Assembly (NCBI RefSeq): GCF_028561565.1
Contig: NZ_JAQQTE010000001.1
Location: 124,001 to 188,000, forward strand
Origin: Gilvibacter sediminis
GTDB taxonomy: Bacteria; Bacteroidota; Bacteroidia; Flavobacteriales; Flavobacteriaceae
Direction of reading: 5' to 3'
DNA length: 64,000 bases
In this document: piece by piece, positions 53,945 to 62,275 of the stretch
How positions within the stretch are numbered: the first letter of the stretch is position 1
Layout: each line of letters begins with the position of its first letter
Translations under genes and position numbers: made by a program
The notes under the pieces: generated by a model
Databases searched by the model: none
The model's input: only the letters and a program-made list of their open reading frames with translations
What the model was told of the DNA's origin: nothing

Positions 53945-54116
53945 GGATGACGTTTTTGGTAAAGTTACCACAAATGCGCCAAGCTACCCTGTACATTATA
54001 CCTTCTTTAAGACAAAAACAACACTAACATAAAGCTTGTAGAACACGCTGGGCAAGAGGACAATATCGCTTGAATCATAAATGATTAATTTTTAGTAACT
54101 TAGGTTAAAATCAACT

Positions 54117-54833
54117 ATGAAACTAAAACTACTCTTCTTTTTGGGCCTAATGGGCCTGTCTCAAATGCAGGCTCAAGATCCTATCCTTTTTGAATACGAT
54201 TGGTATTTACTATCTACCCGAGTGGATGGAGAAACTTATTTTCCACCCAGCAATAGCGAAGTGAATTTTGTGCCTTTTTACCTAAATGATACGGCAGACC
54301 CAAGCGATATGCTGACCTATGTTTGTAATGCATTAGTGGCTGATAGCGTCACCTATACCGATCCTTACGATATTACTTTCAATTCTCTGGCCATGACCTT
54401 GATTGATTGTACCATACCGGAGAATGGGATCTTTGAATTCAACTATTTCAATTTCTTCTTTCAAAATGAAGGAGTATCCCTAGAATATGCGATTGGGATC
54501 ATTGATTTTCCTGCTGACGACGAACTTTGGACCCTCACCATCTATAATGATGATGGAGATTATGTGGATTATCTATCCAAAATTTTAAGTGTGGATGATT
54601 TTACCTTGGATGCGGTAAGCTTATACCCGGTGCCTGCAAAAGAAACGCTGTATGTTACCAATCCAAAGGGCTTGGAGCTATCTATTGAAGTCTATGACGT
54701 GACTGGAAAGCGGATTCAATCTGGGCGTTTTACAAACAACAGTTTCCAAATTGATGAATTAGCGGCTGGCGTCTATTTTGCAACGCTAAGCGATGGACAA
54801 GCCACCACGGTAAAGCGCTTCATCAAACAATAA
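54117..54833 (+). CDS. Secreted protein with type IX sorting domain, unknown function
   Basis: The 238-residue product has a signal peptide (MKLKLLFFLGLMGLSQMQAQ) and a middle section of about 130 residues with no recognised domain but Asp/Tyr-rich beta strands. A type A sorting domain closes it (VSLYPVPAKETLYV, GVYFATLSDG and TTVKRFIKQ). It should be exported by the type IX system. Its stop codon meets that of the opposite-strand gene without a gap. Confidence 0.8.
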   Translation: MKLKLLFFLGLMGLSQMQAQDPILFEYDWYLLSTRVDGETYFPPSNSEVNFVPFYLNDTADPSDMLTYVCNALVADSVTYTDPYDITFNSLAMTLIDCTIPENGIFEFNYFNFFFQNEGVSLEYAIGIIDFPADDELWTLTIYNDDGDYVDYLSKILSVDDFTLDAVSLYPVPAKETLYVTNPKGLELSIEVYDVTGKRIQSGRFTNNSFQIDELAAGVYFATLSDGQATTVKRFIKQ

Positions 54834-55730
54834 TTAGAAGTACTGCTGTAACTCCTTTTTAAAATAAGCAGCGCTTGATGCTGCACTGGTTGTGGAATTT
54901 AAGGTAAAGTTGCCGCCTTGTTCTATATAGAAATATTCCAGGCCAGAAGCCACAGGATCGGGAAGAATTTCATGATAGTTGATAGAGCCATTGCCCAGTT
55001 CTGTATAATCTCTGCTTACTTTGTGCATGTCTTTTAAATGCCACATCACGTAGCGGCCCGGATATTTGGCCACCAACTCTTTGGGTGTGGTCTTGCCTTG
55101 ATGCATCACCCAGTACATGTCCATTTGGAATTTTACTTGCTCGGGATCGGTTCTATCGGCAATAATATCATAACCTGTTTCTCCGTTGCCCAGATCGGCA
55201 AATTCATAGCCGTGGTTGTGAAAGGCAAAGCCCATGGAGGTTTCACTGATCTGTTGCCCAATAACTTTTAGCTTTTTAGCCAGCAAACTGTAGCCGTCTC
55301 TGTTGCGATAAGCCTCCTCAATAAAAGGCCAAGTAATGTATTTATTGTCCATAACAGAGGCGGCACTAATGCAGGCATCAACATAACGGCGTAGGGCATC
55401 ATCAGGAGCTTCCATAAAGGCAGAAAGCCCATAATGACCGCTGCTTACGGTCAAATCCAGATCATTTAGAATCGCTTTGAAATCCTGAGGCGAGTAGCCG
55501 TAGATCTTGTTGGCATCCGCATCAAAACCATAAGTCTCAAAGTCTTCATATCCCATGACCTTGAGCGCTTGAAGCGTTTCAATGGGTTTGTCTACCATTT
55601 GATCTCGAATAGAATAGACCTGATACCCGAGTTTGTATTTGTGCTGATCACCAAAACCTGCACAACTCCATGGCAGCATAGCAGCAGCACTCGCTGTGGC
55701 ACTGAGTTTTATAAATTCTTTGCGATTCAT
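54834..55730 (-). CDS. Sugar phosphate isomerase/epimerase family protein, exported
   Basis: The 298-residue protein has a TIM-barrel fold of the xylose isomerase-like group (LGYQVYSIRDQM, FAFHNHGYEF, FQMDMYWVMHQG, YVMWHLKDM; the His, Glu and Asp residues are metal-site candidates). The N-terminus (NRKEFIKLSATASAAAMLPWSC) resembles a Tat-type signal with a single RK pair ending in a lipobox-like Cys, as in many Bacteroidota periplasmic family members. Substrate is unknown. It lies 120 bases after a MarR gene in the same direction. Confidence 0.85.
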   Translation of the reverse strand: MNRKEFIKLSATASAAAMLPWSCAGFGDQHKYKLGYQVYSIRDQMVDKPIETLQALKVMGYEDFETYGFDADANKIYGYSPQDFKAILNDLDLTVSSGHYGLSAFMEAPDDALRRYVDACISAASVMDNKYITWPFIEEAYRNRDGYSLLAKKLKVIGQQISETSMGFAFHNHGYEFADLGNGETGYDIIADRTDPEQVKFQMDMYWVMHQGKTTPKELVAKYPGRYVMWHLKDMHKVSRDYTELGNGSINYHEILPDPVASGLEYFYIEQGGNFTLNSTTSAASSAAYFKKELQQYF

Positions 55731-55850
55731 GTTTTAAAGTTAGTTGAATTTTAAACAACTCACACAATGACAGAATTGCTTTCCAAAAGCACTTCATAAA
55801 ACTTCGGAATCAAAGAATAAAAAGAACAATAGAGGTGTGTTTAGAGCGTA

Positions 55851-56480
55851 TTAGACCTCTTCCAAGAGTGCGACGGCATCTTGTTTACCTTCTAAGTAAT
55901 GAGCCAGATGATATTGATCCAAGCGTTCTAGGATACGGGTTAAAGAAGTACTTTCTGTTTCTGAGAGCGGTTTGCTTAAAAGTGTCGCGGCAGGCGCAAC
56001 CATGCCGTAGGCCTTGAAAGTCTCTCCCAAACCGAAAGGTGTTAATTCTAAAAGGGTGCTTCTTCCGTCCGTGGGATGCGGTTTTTGTTCAATAAGACCA
56101 TTGCGCAACAAACGTCTTATGACCTCCATGCCAAACGACTTCTCGCAGACCATTTCTCTGATCAAATCCATTTTAGACAAAGGACCTCTTCTGTGGAGTG
56201 CTGCCGAAAAAGCAAAATCCATATCCGTAGTGAATTTGGAATCCTGAAGCGCGTTTTTCAGATAACCGTGGGTATATCTATATATGCGACAGACATGTAT
56301 AAGCGTATTCTCTGCAGAATTACGTCCGTAGGTGATCTTGCCTTGTTCTTGTGTAGCTGCCTCGTGATTTTTTTTGAGTTCGTCCAGAAACAATCCAAAG
56401 TCGAGATCATCGGTTTTTGACTCCAATTTAAAGGCAATGGCTTGGTCTACCAAGTGCTTGATTAATGCTTCAATAGTCAT
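55851..56480 (-). CDS. MarR-like winged-helix regulator
   Basis: The 209-residue protein has a winged-helix domain in its central-to-C-terminal part: LSKMDLIREMVCEKSFGMEVIRRLLRNGLIEQKPHPTDGRSTLLELT (quoted only as the recognised block) with the DGR wing typical of MarR. It includes a longer N-terminal helical part (about 75 residues) than classical MarR. It is divergent from a TonB receptor across 93 bases that hold an imperfect dyad, so it may control that receptor and itself. The effector is unknown. Confidence 0.83.
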   Translation of the reverse strand: MTIEALIKHLVDQAIAFKLESKTDDLDFGLFLDELKKNHEAATQEQGKITYGRNSAENTLIHVCRIYRYTHGYLKNALQDSKFTTDMDFAFSAALHRRGPLSKMDLIREMVCEKSFGMEVIRRLLRNGLIEQKPHPTDGRSTLLELTPFGLGETFKAYGMVAPAATLLSKPLSETESTSLTRILERLDQYHLAHYLEGKQDAVALLEEV

Positions 56481-56482
56481 AT

Positions 56483-56507
56483 TTAAGTTTAGTTTAACAC
56501 TACTTAA
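56483..56507. promoter_or_regulatory. Imperfect dyad between the MarR gene and the TonB receptor gene
   Basis: TTAAG-TT-TAGT-TTAAC-ACTA-CTTAA forms a dyad with arms TTAAG...CTTAA and TAGT...ACTA around TTAAC, with two extra bases in the left arm. It lies 3 bases from the MarR-like start codon and 67 bases from the receptor. MarR dimers bind such sites. Confidence 0.4.
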
Positions 56508-56573
56508 TTCAAATATAGAACAAAATCACACTAATTTCGTAAAAATTTTGCTAAATAAACCAATCAATATCCT

Positions 56574-58922
56574 ATGAAAAAGAAATTGATCTTACTGCTT
56601 TTACTGTTGCCTACAGCACTATTTGCACAAACCAGTGGAGAAGTATTTGGAACTGTAATTGATGAGAAAAACATCCCCATCCTCGGTGCATCGGTATTGC
56701 TGGAAGGAACCAGTCAAGGAGCACAAACCGATATAGATGGCAAATATCGGATCACAGACATTACACCAGGAAGCTACAACCTTGTGGTAAGCTACCTTGG
56801 ATTTGAGACTCAAACACGGTACAATATTTTAGTCAAATCCAAAGGAAATCAGGCCTATGATTTTAAGCTCGTTGAGGCTGCAGAGTCTTTAGAAACCGTA
56901 GTGATCTCTAATGACAACCGAATAAGTCGTCCCAGAGAAACGCCTTTGAGCACCCAAACGCTATCGGCAGTTGAAATTGCAACCTATCCCGGAAGTAACA
57001 ATGATGTGGTACAAGTAGCTCAAACCCTCCCTGGGGTCTCCCCTTCTATTGGCGGCTTTAGAAATGACCTTATTATTCGCGGAGGGGCTCCTAATGAAAC
57101 GGTTTATTATTTAGACGGAATGGAAATCCCCAACATCAACCACTTCAGTACCCAAGGAAGTGCAGGTGGGCCCGTAGGCATGGTGAACGTTTCCTTTATA
57201 AGTGATGTGACCCTTTCCACCTCAGCTTTTGCCGCTCAATATGACAATCCGCTATCTGGAGTTTTACAATTCAACCAGCGTAACGGAAATTCAAGAGACT
57301 TTAGTGGGAACTTTCGCGTGAGTGCAAGTGAAGCTGCACTTACGCTTGAAGGACCTTTGTTCAGCGGTGAAAATGAAGAATCGAACACCACGTTCATAGC
57401 CTCTGTTAGACGTTCCTATTTGGAATTCTTATTTGAAGTGATTGGATTGCCTTTTAGACCCAATTATTGGGATTATCAGTACAAACTGAATCATAAAATA
57501 GACGCCTACAACTCCATAAGCCTTTTAGGATTGGGGTCCATTGATGATTTTTCTGTGGAAGCACCTGAGGAGTTTGATGAAGCACAGCAAGCAGCCCTTG
57601 AGCAAGCGCCTTTCATCAATCAACGCACCAATGCCATCGGTATCACTTGGAAGAACAGACTCAAGAACGGCAGCGGATTTATGCAAACCACCCTGAGCAA
57701 TAACACCCTCAATAACGAGTTCACGCGTTTTGAAGATCCTGAGAATGAATCTGGGGTGCTCTTTAATAACGACGCCATTGAAAGCGAGACCAAATTGCGG
57801 TATGAGCTTACTAAGTTCTACGGAGATTGGAAGATCAAAACAGGAGCCAATGTCCAATATTCGCGTTATGAGAACAACACGATAAATCAGTTAGACAACA
57901 ATATATTCAGTACGGAGATCGACTTTGCCAAATACGGCTTTTTTGCCAATGCGACCCGCTCTTTTTTGAATGACAAGCTTGATCTCTCCTTTGGTTTTAG
58001 AATGGATGATGACAGTTTTACTACAGAAGAAAGTCTGCTGTCTACCTTCTCCCCACGCCTTTCTCTGTCTTATGAATTTACAGACAACTGGAAGATCAAC
58101 GCCACCGCTGGACGCTACTATAAATTACCTCCCTACACCATCTTGGGTTTTAGAGATAATGAAGGGAATTTACTCAACCAAAATGTTGATTATACCCAAA
58201 GTGATCATTTCGTACTTGGGCTTCAGCATTATTTATCGCCATCTGCCAATATTTCTTTAGAAGGTTTCTACAAGCGCTATGAGGATTATCCTGTGTCTGT
58301 TCTTGATGGTGTTTCCTTAGCCAACAAGGGAGGAGATTTTGAAGTTTTGGGAAATGAAGAAATAGCTACGGTAGGTAGAGGTCGTGCTTACGGATTGGAG
58401 CTGCAATTCCAACAGAAATTGTCTAATAACTTCTACGGAATCTTTGCCTACACCTTCTTTTACAGCGAGTTTACCGGCTTTGATCGCGATGAATTCTTAC
58501 CCTCCGTTTGGGACAGTCGTCACCTTATTTCCTTTACGGGAGGTTATAAGTTGGCTCGTAATTGGGAGATCAGTGCGCGGTATCGTTTTGCCGGCCGAAC
58601 GCCTTTTGTACCCGTGGATCAAGCGGCTACTTTGGATGCATATCCTGAGGTTGTGTTAGACTATTCCCGCTTGGGTGAGGAAAAATTAGAGATCTTCAGC
58701 CAACTCGATATTCGCATAGACAAGAAATGGAACTTTGAAAAATTCTCATTCAATGTCTTTGCCGAAGTACAGAATGCTTTGGGACAAGACATTCCGCAAC
58801 CCACAGAATTTGGTTTGGCTAGAGATGCCGATGGAAATATTCAAAACCCAAGACAGTTGTCTGCTATAGAACAAAACACAGGGCAACTCATTCCCAGTAT
58901 TGGAATTGTTTTGGACTTTTAA
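56574..58922 (+). CDS. TonB-dependent receptor with carboxypeptidase regulatory domain
   Basis: The 782-residue outer-membrane protein has a signal peptide (MKKKLILLLLLLPTALFAQ), a carboxypeptidase-like regulatory domain (about 20-105), a plug domain (about 115-230; PGVSPSIGGFRNDLIIRGG, NETVYYLDGMEIPNINHF) and a barrel to the end (IPSIGIVLDF). No SusD partner is present. It is divergent from a MarR-like gene. Its stop codon touches that of the opposite SGNH hydrolase gene. The substrate cannot be inferred. Confidence 0.9.
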   Translation: MKKKLILLLLLLPTALFAQTSGEVFGTVIDEKNIPILGASVLLEGTSQGAQTDIDGKYRITDITPGSYNLVVSYLGFETQTRYNILVKSKGNQAYDFKLVEAAESLETVVISNDNRISRPRETPLSTQTLSAVEIATYPGSNNDVVQVAQTLPGVSPSIGGFRNDLIIRGGAPNETVYYLDGMEIPNINHFSTQGSAGGPVGMVNVSFISDVTLSTSAFAAQYDNPLSGVLQFNQRNGNSRDFSGNFRVSASEAALTLEGPLFSGENEESNTTFIASVRRSYLEFLFEVIGLPFRPNYWDYQYKLNHKIDAYNSISLLGLGSIDDFSVEAPEEFDEAQQAALEQAPFINQRTNAIGITWKNRLKNGSGFMQTTLSNNTLNNEFTRFEDPENESGVLFNNDAIESETKLRYELTKFYGDWKIKTGANVQYSRYENNTINQLDNNIFSTEIDFAKYGFFANATRSFLNDKLDLSFGFRMDDDSFTTEESLLSTFSPRLSLSYEFTDNWKINATAGRYYKLPPYTILGFRDNEGNLLNQNVDYTQSDHFVLGLQHYLSPSANISLEGFYKRYEDYPVSVLDGVSLANKGGDFEVLGNEEIATVGRGRAYGLELQFQQKLSNNFYGIFAYTFFYSEFTGFDRDEFLPSVWDSRHLISFTGGYKLARNWEISARYRFAGRTPFVPVDQAATLDAYPEVVLDYSRLGEEKLEIFSQLDIRIDKKWNFEKFSFNVFAEVQNALGQDIPQPTEFGLARDADGNIQNPRQLSAIEQNTGQLIPSIGIVLDF

Positions 58923-59573
58923 TCAATCCATACTCGGACAAATAGCCTCGGTCCAAATGGCGTATCCCTTTGGGTTCATATGCAGACTGTCTCCAATGAA
59001 TATCTGCGGTTTGGGTCTGCCTGCATCGTTGAGCATCGAATTCCAAACATCGATATAACCTACCTGCTCCTGCTGCTCAGCGTAATCAGAAAGCAGCTTG
59101 TTTACCGCCAGATATCCTGTTTCAAATTGCCAGCGAGCAGGACTTGGTTTGGTACCAATGATGTAGATCTCAGTTTCAGGCAAGCTGCTTCGGATCTTCC
59201 CCACAATCTGACTCATGGTCTTTAAAATGGTCTCTGGCGTCTTTCCGGAATTGATGTCGTTATCGCCTTCATAGATGAACACCTTTACGGGTTTGAATCG
59301 CAGAACAGCAGCATCTAAGTGATAGAGCAAATCACTGGCTTCAGAGCCTCCAAAACCGGTGTTAATGATCTTTTCATCGGCGCAATCTTTTTGCACCGTC
59401 CCCCAAAAACGCACGCTGGAACTTCCGGTAATGACAATCAGATCTCCATCAGGGATCTCCATTTTACTAAAGCCGTTGATCACAAATTGAAAGCGGTTTG
59501 GATCTTGGGCCTTGAGGTCAATCAATGCGCTAAAAAGCAGCATTAAGGTAAACAGCCATTTTAAACTTTTCAT
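58923..59573 (-). CDS. Secreted SGNH/GDSL-type esterase
   Basis: The 216-residue protein has a signal peptide ending in LKAQ and the SGNH blocks: Ser in VITGSSSVRFW (about residue 51), Gly in NTGFGGSEASD, Asn in YEGDNDIN and the catalytic Asp/His in GDSLHMNPKGY. It probably removes acyl or acetyl groups from a lipid or glycan in the periplasm or outside. It is the second gene after the serine hydrolase, 4 bases away. Confidence 0.88.
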   Translation of the reverse strand: MKSLKWLFTLMLLFSALIDLKAQDPNRFQFVINGFSKMEIPDGDLIVITGSSSVRFWGTVQKDCADEKIINTGFGGSEASDLLYHLDAAVLRFKPVKVFIYEGDNDINSGKTPETILKTMSQIVGKIRSSLPETEIYIIGTKPSPARWQFETGYLAVNKLLSDYAEQQEQVGYIDVWNSMLNDAGRPKPQIFIGDSLHMNPKGYAIWTEAICPSMD

Positions 59574-59577
59574 AAGA

Positions 59578-61227
59578 CTAGTCTTGTTTTATAAATACCA
59601 CATTTTTTACGCGTCCAGATTCTAATTTAAAGGCAGTTATGTTGGGTGAACCTTGAAAGACCACCGTTGCTCCTGAACCACTAAAGGTATGGTTGTCAAT
59701 TTGTTTTAAAGAGATGGGGTCATTGTCACCAATGCTAACTTGTAAGGCATCATCTACCGCAGTTACCGCGTAGCGAACATCCAATTCTTCACTGTAGTAG
59801 CTACCCTTGTAGGCGGTAAGATCTACTCCAGAAAAGTCCTTAACCACCTTTCGCTTGGTAATGGTCAACTCACCGGGTTGCTGCACCTCAAGCGTATTGG
59901 TCTTTCCATCTTTCAAGTCTTTGAAAGTGAACTTGAAGTTATCGTTACCCGGAATTCCATAAGAGTTCCCGCTGGTCTTGGCAATATTATATGAGGCGCC
60001 GTTCCACTTTTGTGTGAGGTTTAAGGAATCATTTTTAATAGCGATCTCTAATTCCACTCCAGCCTCTATTTCATAAGTACCTACCATTTGCTCCATTTCA
60101 AAGATCACCGCTGGGATCGCCGTTTCTACCTCTGCAACAGCATCGGGTTCGGGTTCTTTCAAAACATCTTTTAAGAGGATATCCGCAACGGCATCTGCCA
60201 TGCTCCAAGGACTGGCATCGGCTCGGTTTGCAAATACGGCAATGGACAAATTGTGCTCCGGGAACCGGACCAATTCGGCTCTAAAACCTACAAAAGCGCC
60301 ACCGTGACGAATCGCTTTAACCCCTTTGTAATCCTCAATAAAAACACCGAGAGCATAATCAATGGTCTCGCCATTGTTTAGCACGCCTTGGGTGGTCATT
60401 TTCTCCCAAAAGTCAGCAGGCAAAACGGCCGCGTTGTAGTATTCGTCGTCCCACTTTTTAATATCATTGATAGAAGTAAAGATTCCGCCATCACCGATCA
60501 TATCCAAAGTGGTCATGCTGATCATAAATGCTCCACTGGAATGCGGGGCATAACCAGAGGCCCTGTTTTTCACGACCCTGTTGTGATAATTATGAAAGTG
60601 GGTATCGCGCATTTCCAAAGGCCTGAAAATGTTGTTTCTGGCGTAGTCTGCCATATTGCTCCCGGATGCCTTCTCCACGATCTGTCCCAACAACCAATAG
60701 CCAGAATTGCTGTATAAATACTCCTCTCCCGGCTCAAAATTAAGACTGGTCTGCCTTACAAGCCATTGCATAATATCGGCGTCGGTATAATGGGTGTCGT
60801 CATCATATCCTTTTAGATAGGCCAGCTGTAAGTAGTCTCTAATTCCGCTGGTGTGATTTAGCAGATGACGCACGGTGATCCTTTGAGCACATTCGGGAAA
60901 TTCTGGATAGAATTTAGACAGTGGGTCATCAAAACTGAGCTTGCCTTCACTTTCCAAAAGCACTATACAGGCAGCGGTAAATTGTTTGGATGTGGACCCG
61001 ATCCGAAACACCGAATTGGCATCGTTGGGAATATTGTATTCCAAATTGGCCATTCCGTAACCTTTGCTGTATAGGATCTTCCCATCTCTAAATATTCCCA
61101 AAGATGCTCCGGGCACTTCTCTATTCCCCCAGGCTTTGAATACGGCATCGATTTGATCCGCTTCTGGAATTTGGGCAAAAGCTATACTTGTCATCATAAG
61201 AGACAAAGCAAAACACAGTTTCTTCAT
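59578..61227 (-). CDS. Secreted class C beta-lactamase-like serine hydrolase
   Basis: The 549-residue protein has a signal peptide (MKKLCFALSLMMTSIAFAQ) and the serine-hydrolase motifs SxxK (Ser78, Lys81 in GSTSKQF), Tyr-x-Asn in LYSNSGY and HGG in IRHGGAFVGF. The C-terminal about 150 residues form a separate beta-rich domain. The family includes esterases and peptidases rather than only antibiotic-resistance enzymes. It is first in a two-gene unit with the SGNH gene. No regulator is adjacent. Confidence 0.9.
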   Translation of the reverse strand: MKKLCFALSLMMTSIAFAQIPEADQIDAVFKAWGNREVPGASLGIFRDGKILYSKGYGMANLEYNIPNDANSVFRIGSTSKQFTAACIVLLESEGKLSFDDPLSKFYPEFPECAQRITVRHLLNHTSGIRDYLQLAYLKGYDDDTHYTDADIMQWLVRQTSLNFEPGEEYLYSNSGYWLLGQIVEKASGSNMADYARNNIFRPLEMRDTHFHNYHNRVVKNRASGYAPHSSGAFMISMTTLDMIGDGGIFTSINDIKKWDDEYYNAAVLPADFWEKMTTQGVLNNGETIDYALGVFIEDYKGVKAIRHGGAFVGFRAELVRFPEHNLSIAVFANRADASPWSMADAVADILLKDVLKEPEPDAVAEVETAIPAVIFEMEQMVGTYEIEAGVELEIAIKNDSLNLTQKWNGASYNIAKTSGNSYGIPGNDNFKFTFKDLKDGKTNTLEVQQPGELTITKRKVVKDFSGVDLTAYKGSYYSEELDVRYAVTAVDDALQVSIGDNDPISLKQIDNHTFSGSGATVVFQGSPNITAFKLESGRVKNVVFIKQD

Positions 61228-61425
61228 AGTGGTTGTAATTTTAGCTGCAAAAGTTAAAGTGTCTTTAAAGGTAATTGAGTTCTGTCAATTGTCCTAGCAA
61301 AGCGGATTATTGATGATCGCTACAGCGGCAAAATCTATGTTAATGTTTTTACAAAATCATTTATTTTGTTTAATGTTTACTTATTTTCGTTAAACGATTA
61401 ATTACCAGCTTTAACCAATAATACC

Positions 61426-62244
61426 ATGAAGACACTAAAATTCGCTGTAGTTACGCTTGTTTTCGCAATTCTTGTTTCTTTTAAACCTGCCACAGATGAC
61501 TTCCAAGGACAGGCCTTCTATTTCTCAAAATCTACAATGGATCTCGGAAACTGGGGAGCTCGCTTAAGTGAGGCAGAGAAAAAACAAGTTTACGCACGCC
61601 TAAAAAATCGTTTAGAAAAAACCTATATCCTCGATTTCAATAAAGAAGAGTCTATTTTCAATGAGGAAGATCAGATAGATGCCATGTCTGGAGCCACAGA
61701 CACTTGGGGGAGCAACTTTGCTCGCGGCGAGCAATACAAGAATGTTAAACAAAACATGCTTATCCAAGCGCAAGAATTCTACGGAAAGAAGTTCTTGGTA
61801 AAAGATAAGTTGGCAGATATTGAGTGGAATATGGCTGGCGATTCTAAAATGATCGGGCAATACATGTGCTTTAAAGCCACTGCCACGGTGCCAACCAAAG
61901 AACTCACTTGGTACAACTTTGAGTGGAGTGATCTTCGTGCCGAGGAAGAAAAAGATGCCGATGGCAATCCTATAATTCCCACTACAGACATTGAGGCGTG
62001 GTATACGCTACAAATCCCAGTAAGCCATGGACCTGCCGAGTACTGGGGGCTTCCAGGACTTATTTTGGAAGTAAGTGCAGGAAATACCACCATGCTTTGT
62101 TCTAAAGTAGTATTGAATCCTGACGAGACCGTTGCTATTAAAGCCCCAGACAAGGGCAAAGAGATCAACAAAGCCGATTACGCCATGACCATCCGCAAGA
62201 AGATGATGGAGATGCGTGATAACCGAGGCAGAAGAAGAAACTAA
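61426..62244 (+). CDS. GLPGLI family secreted protein
   Basis: The 272-residue protein has a signal peptide and the name-giving GLPGLI motif in the C-terminal half (AEYWGLPGLILEVS), with the accompanying AWYTLQIPVSHGP segment. The C-terminus is rich in Arg and Met (KKMMEMRDNRGRRRN). Family members are typical of Bacteroidota and are often encoded next to outer-membrane receptor-like barrels, as here (31 bases before the gene at 62276). Function is unknown. Confidence 0.9.
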   Translation: MKTLKFAVVTLVFAILVSFKPATDDFQGQAFYFSKSTMDLGNWGARLSEAEKKQVYARLKNRLEKTYILDFNKEESIFNEEDQIDAMSGATDTWGSNFARGEQYKNVKQNMLIQAQEFYGKKFLVKDKLADIEWNMAGDSKMIGQYMCFKATATVPTKELTWYNFEWSDLRAEEEKDADGNPIIPTTDIEAWYTLQIPVSHGPAEYWGLPGLILEVSAGNTTMLCSKVVLNPDETVAIKAPDKGKEINKADYAMTIRKKMMEMRDNRGRRRN

Positions 62245-62275
62245 ATCTCGAGCCTGGTTTAAGGTCCGCATTACG

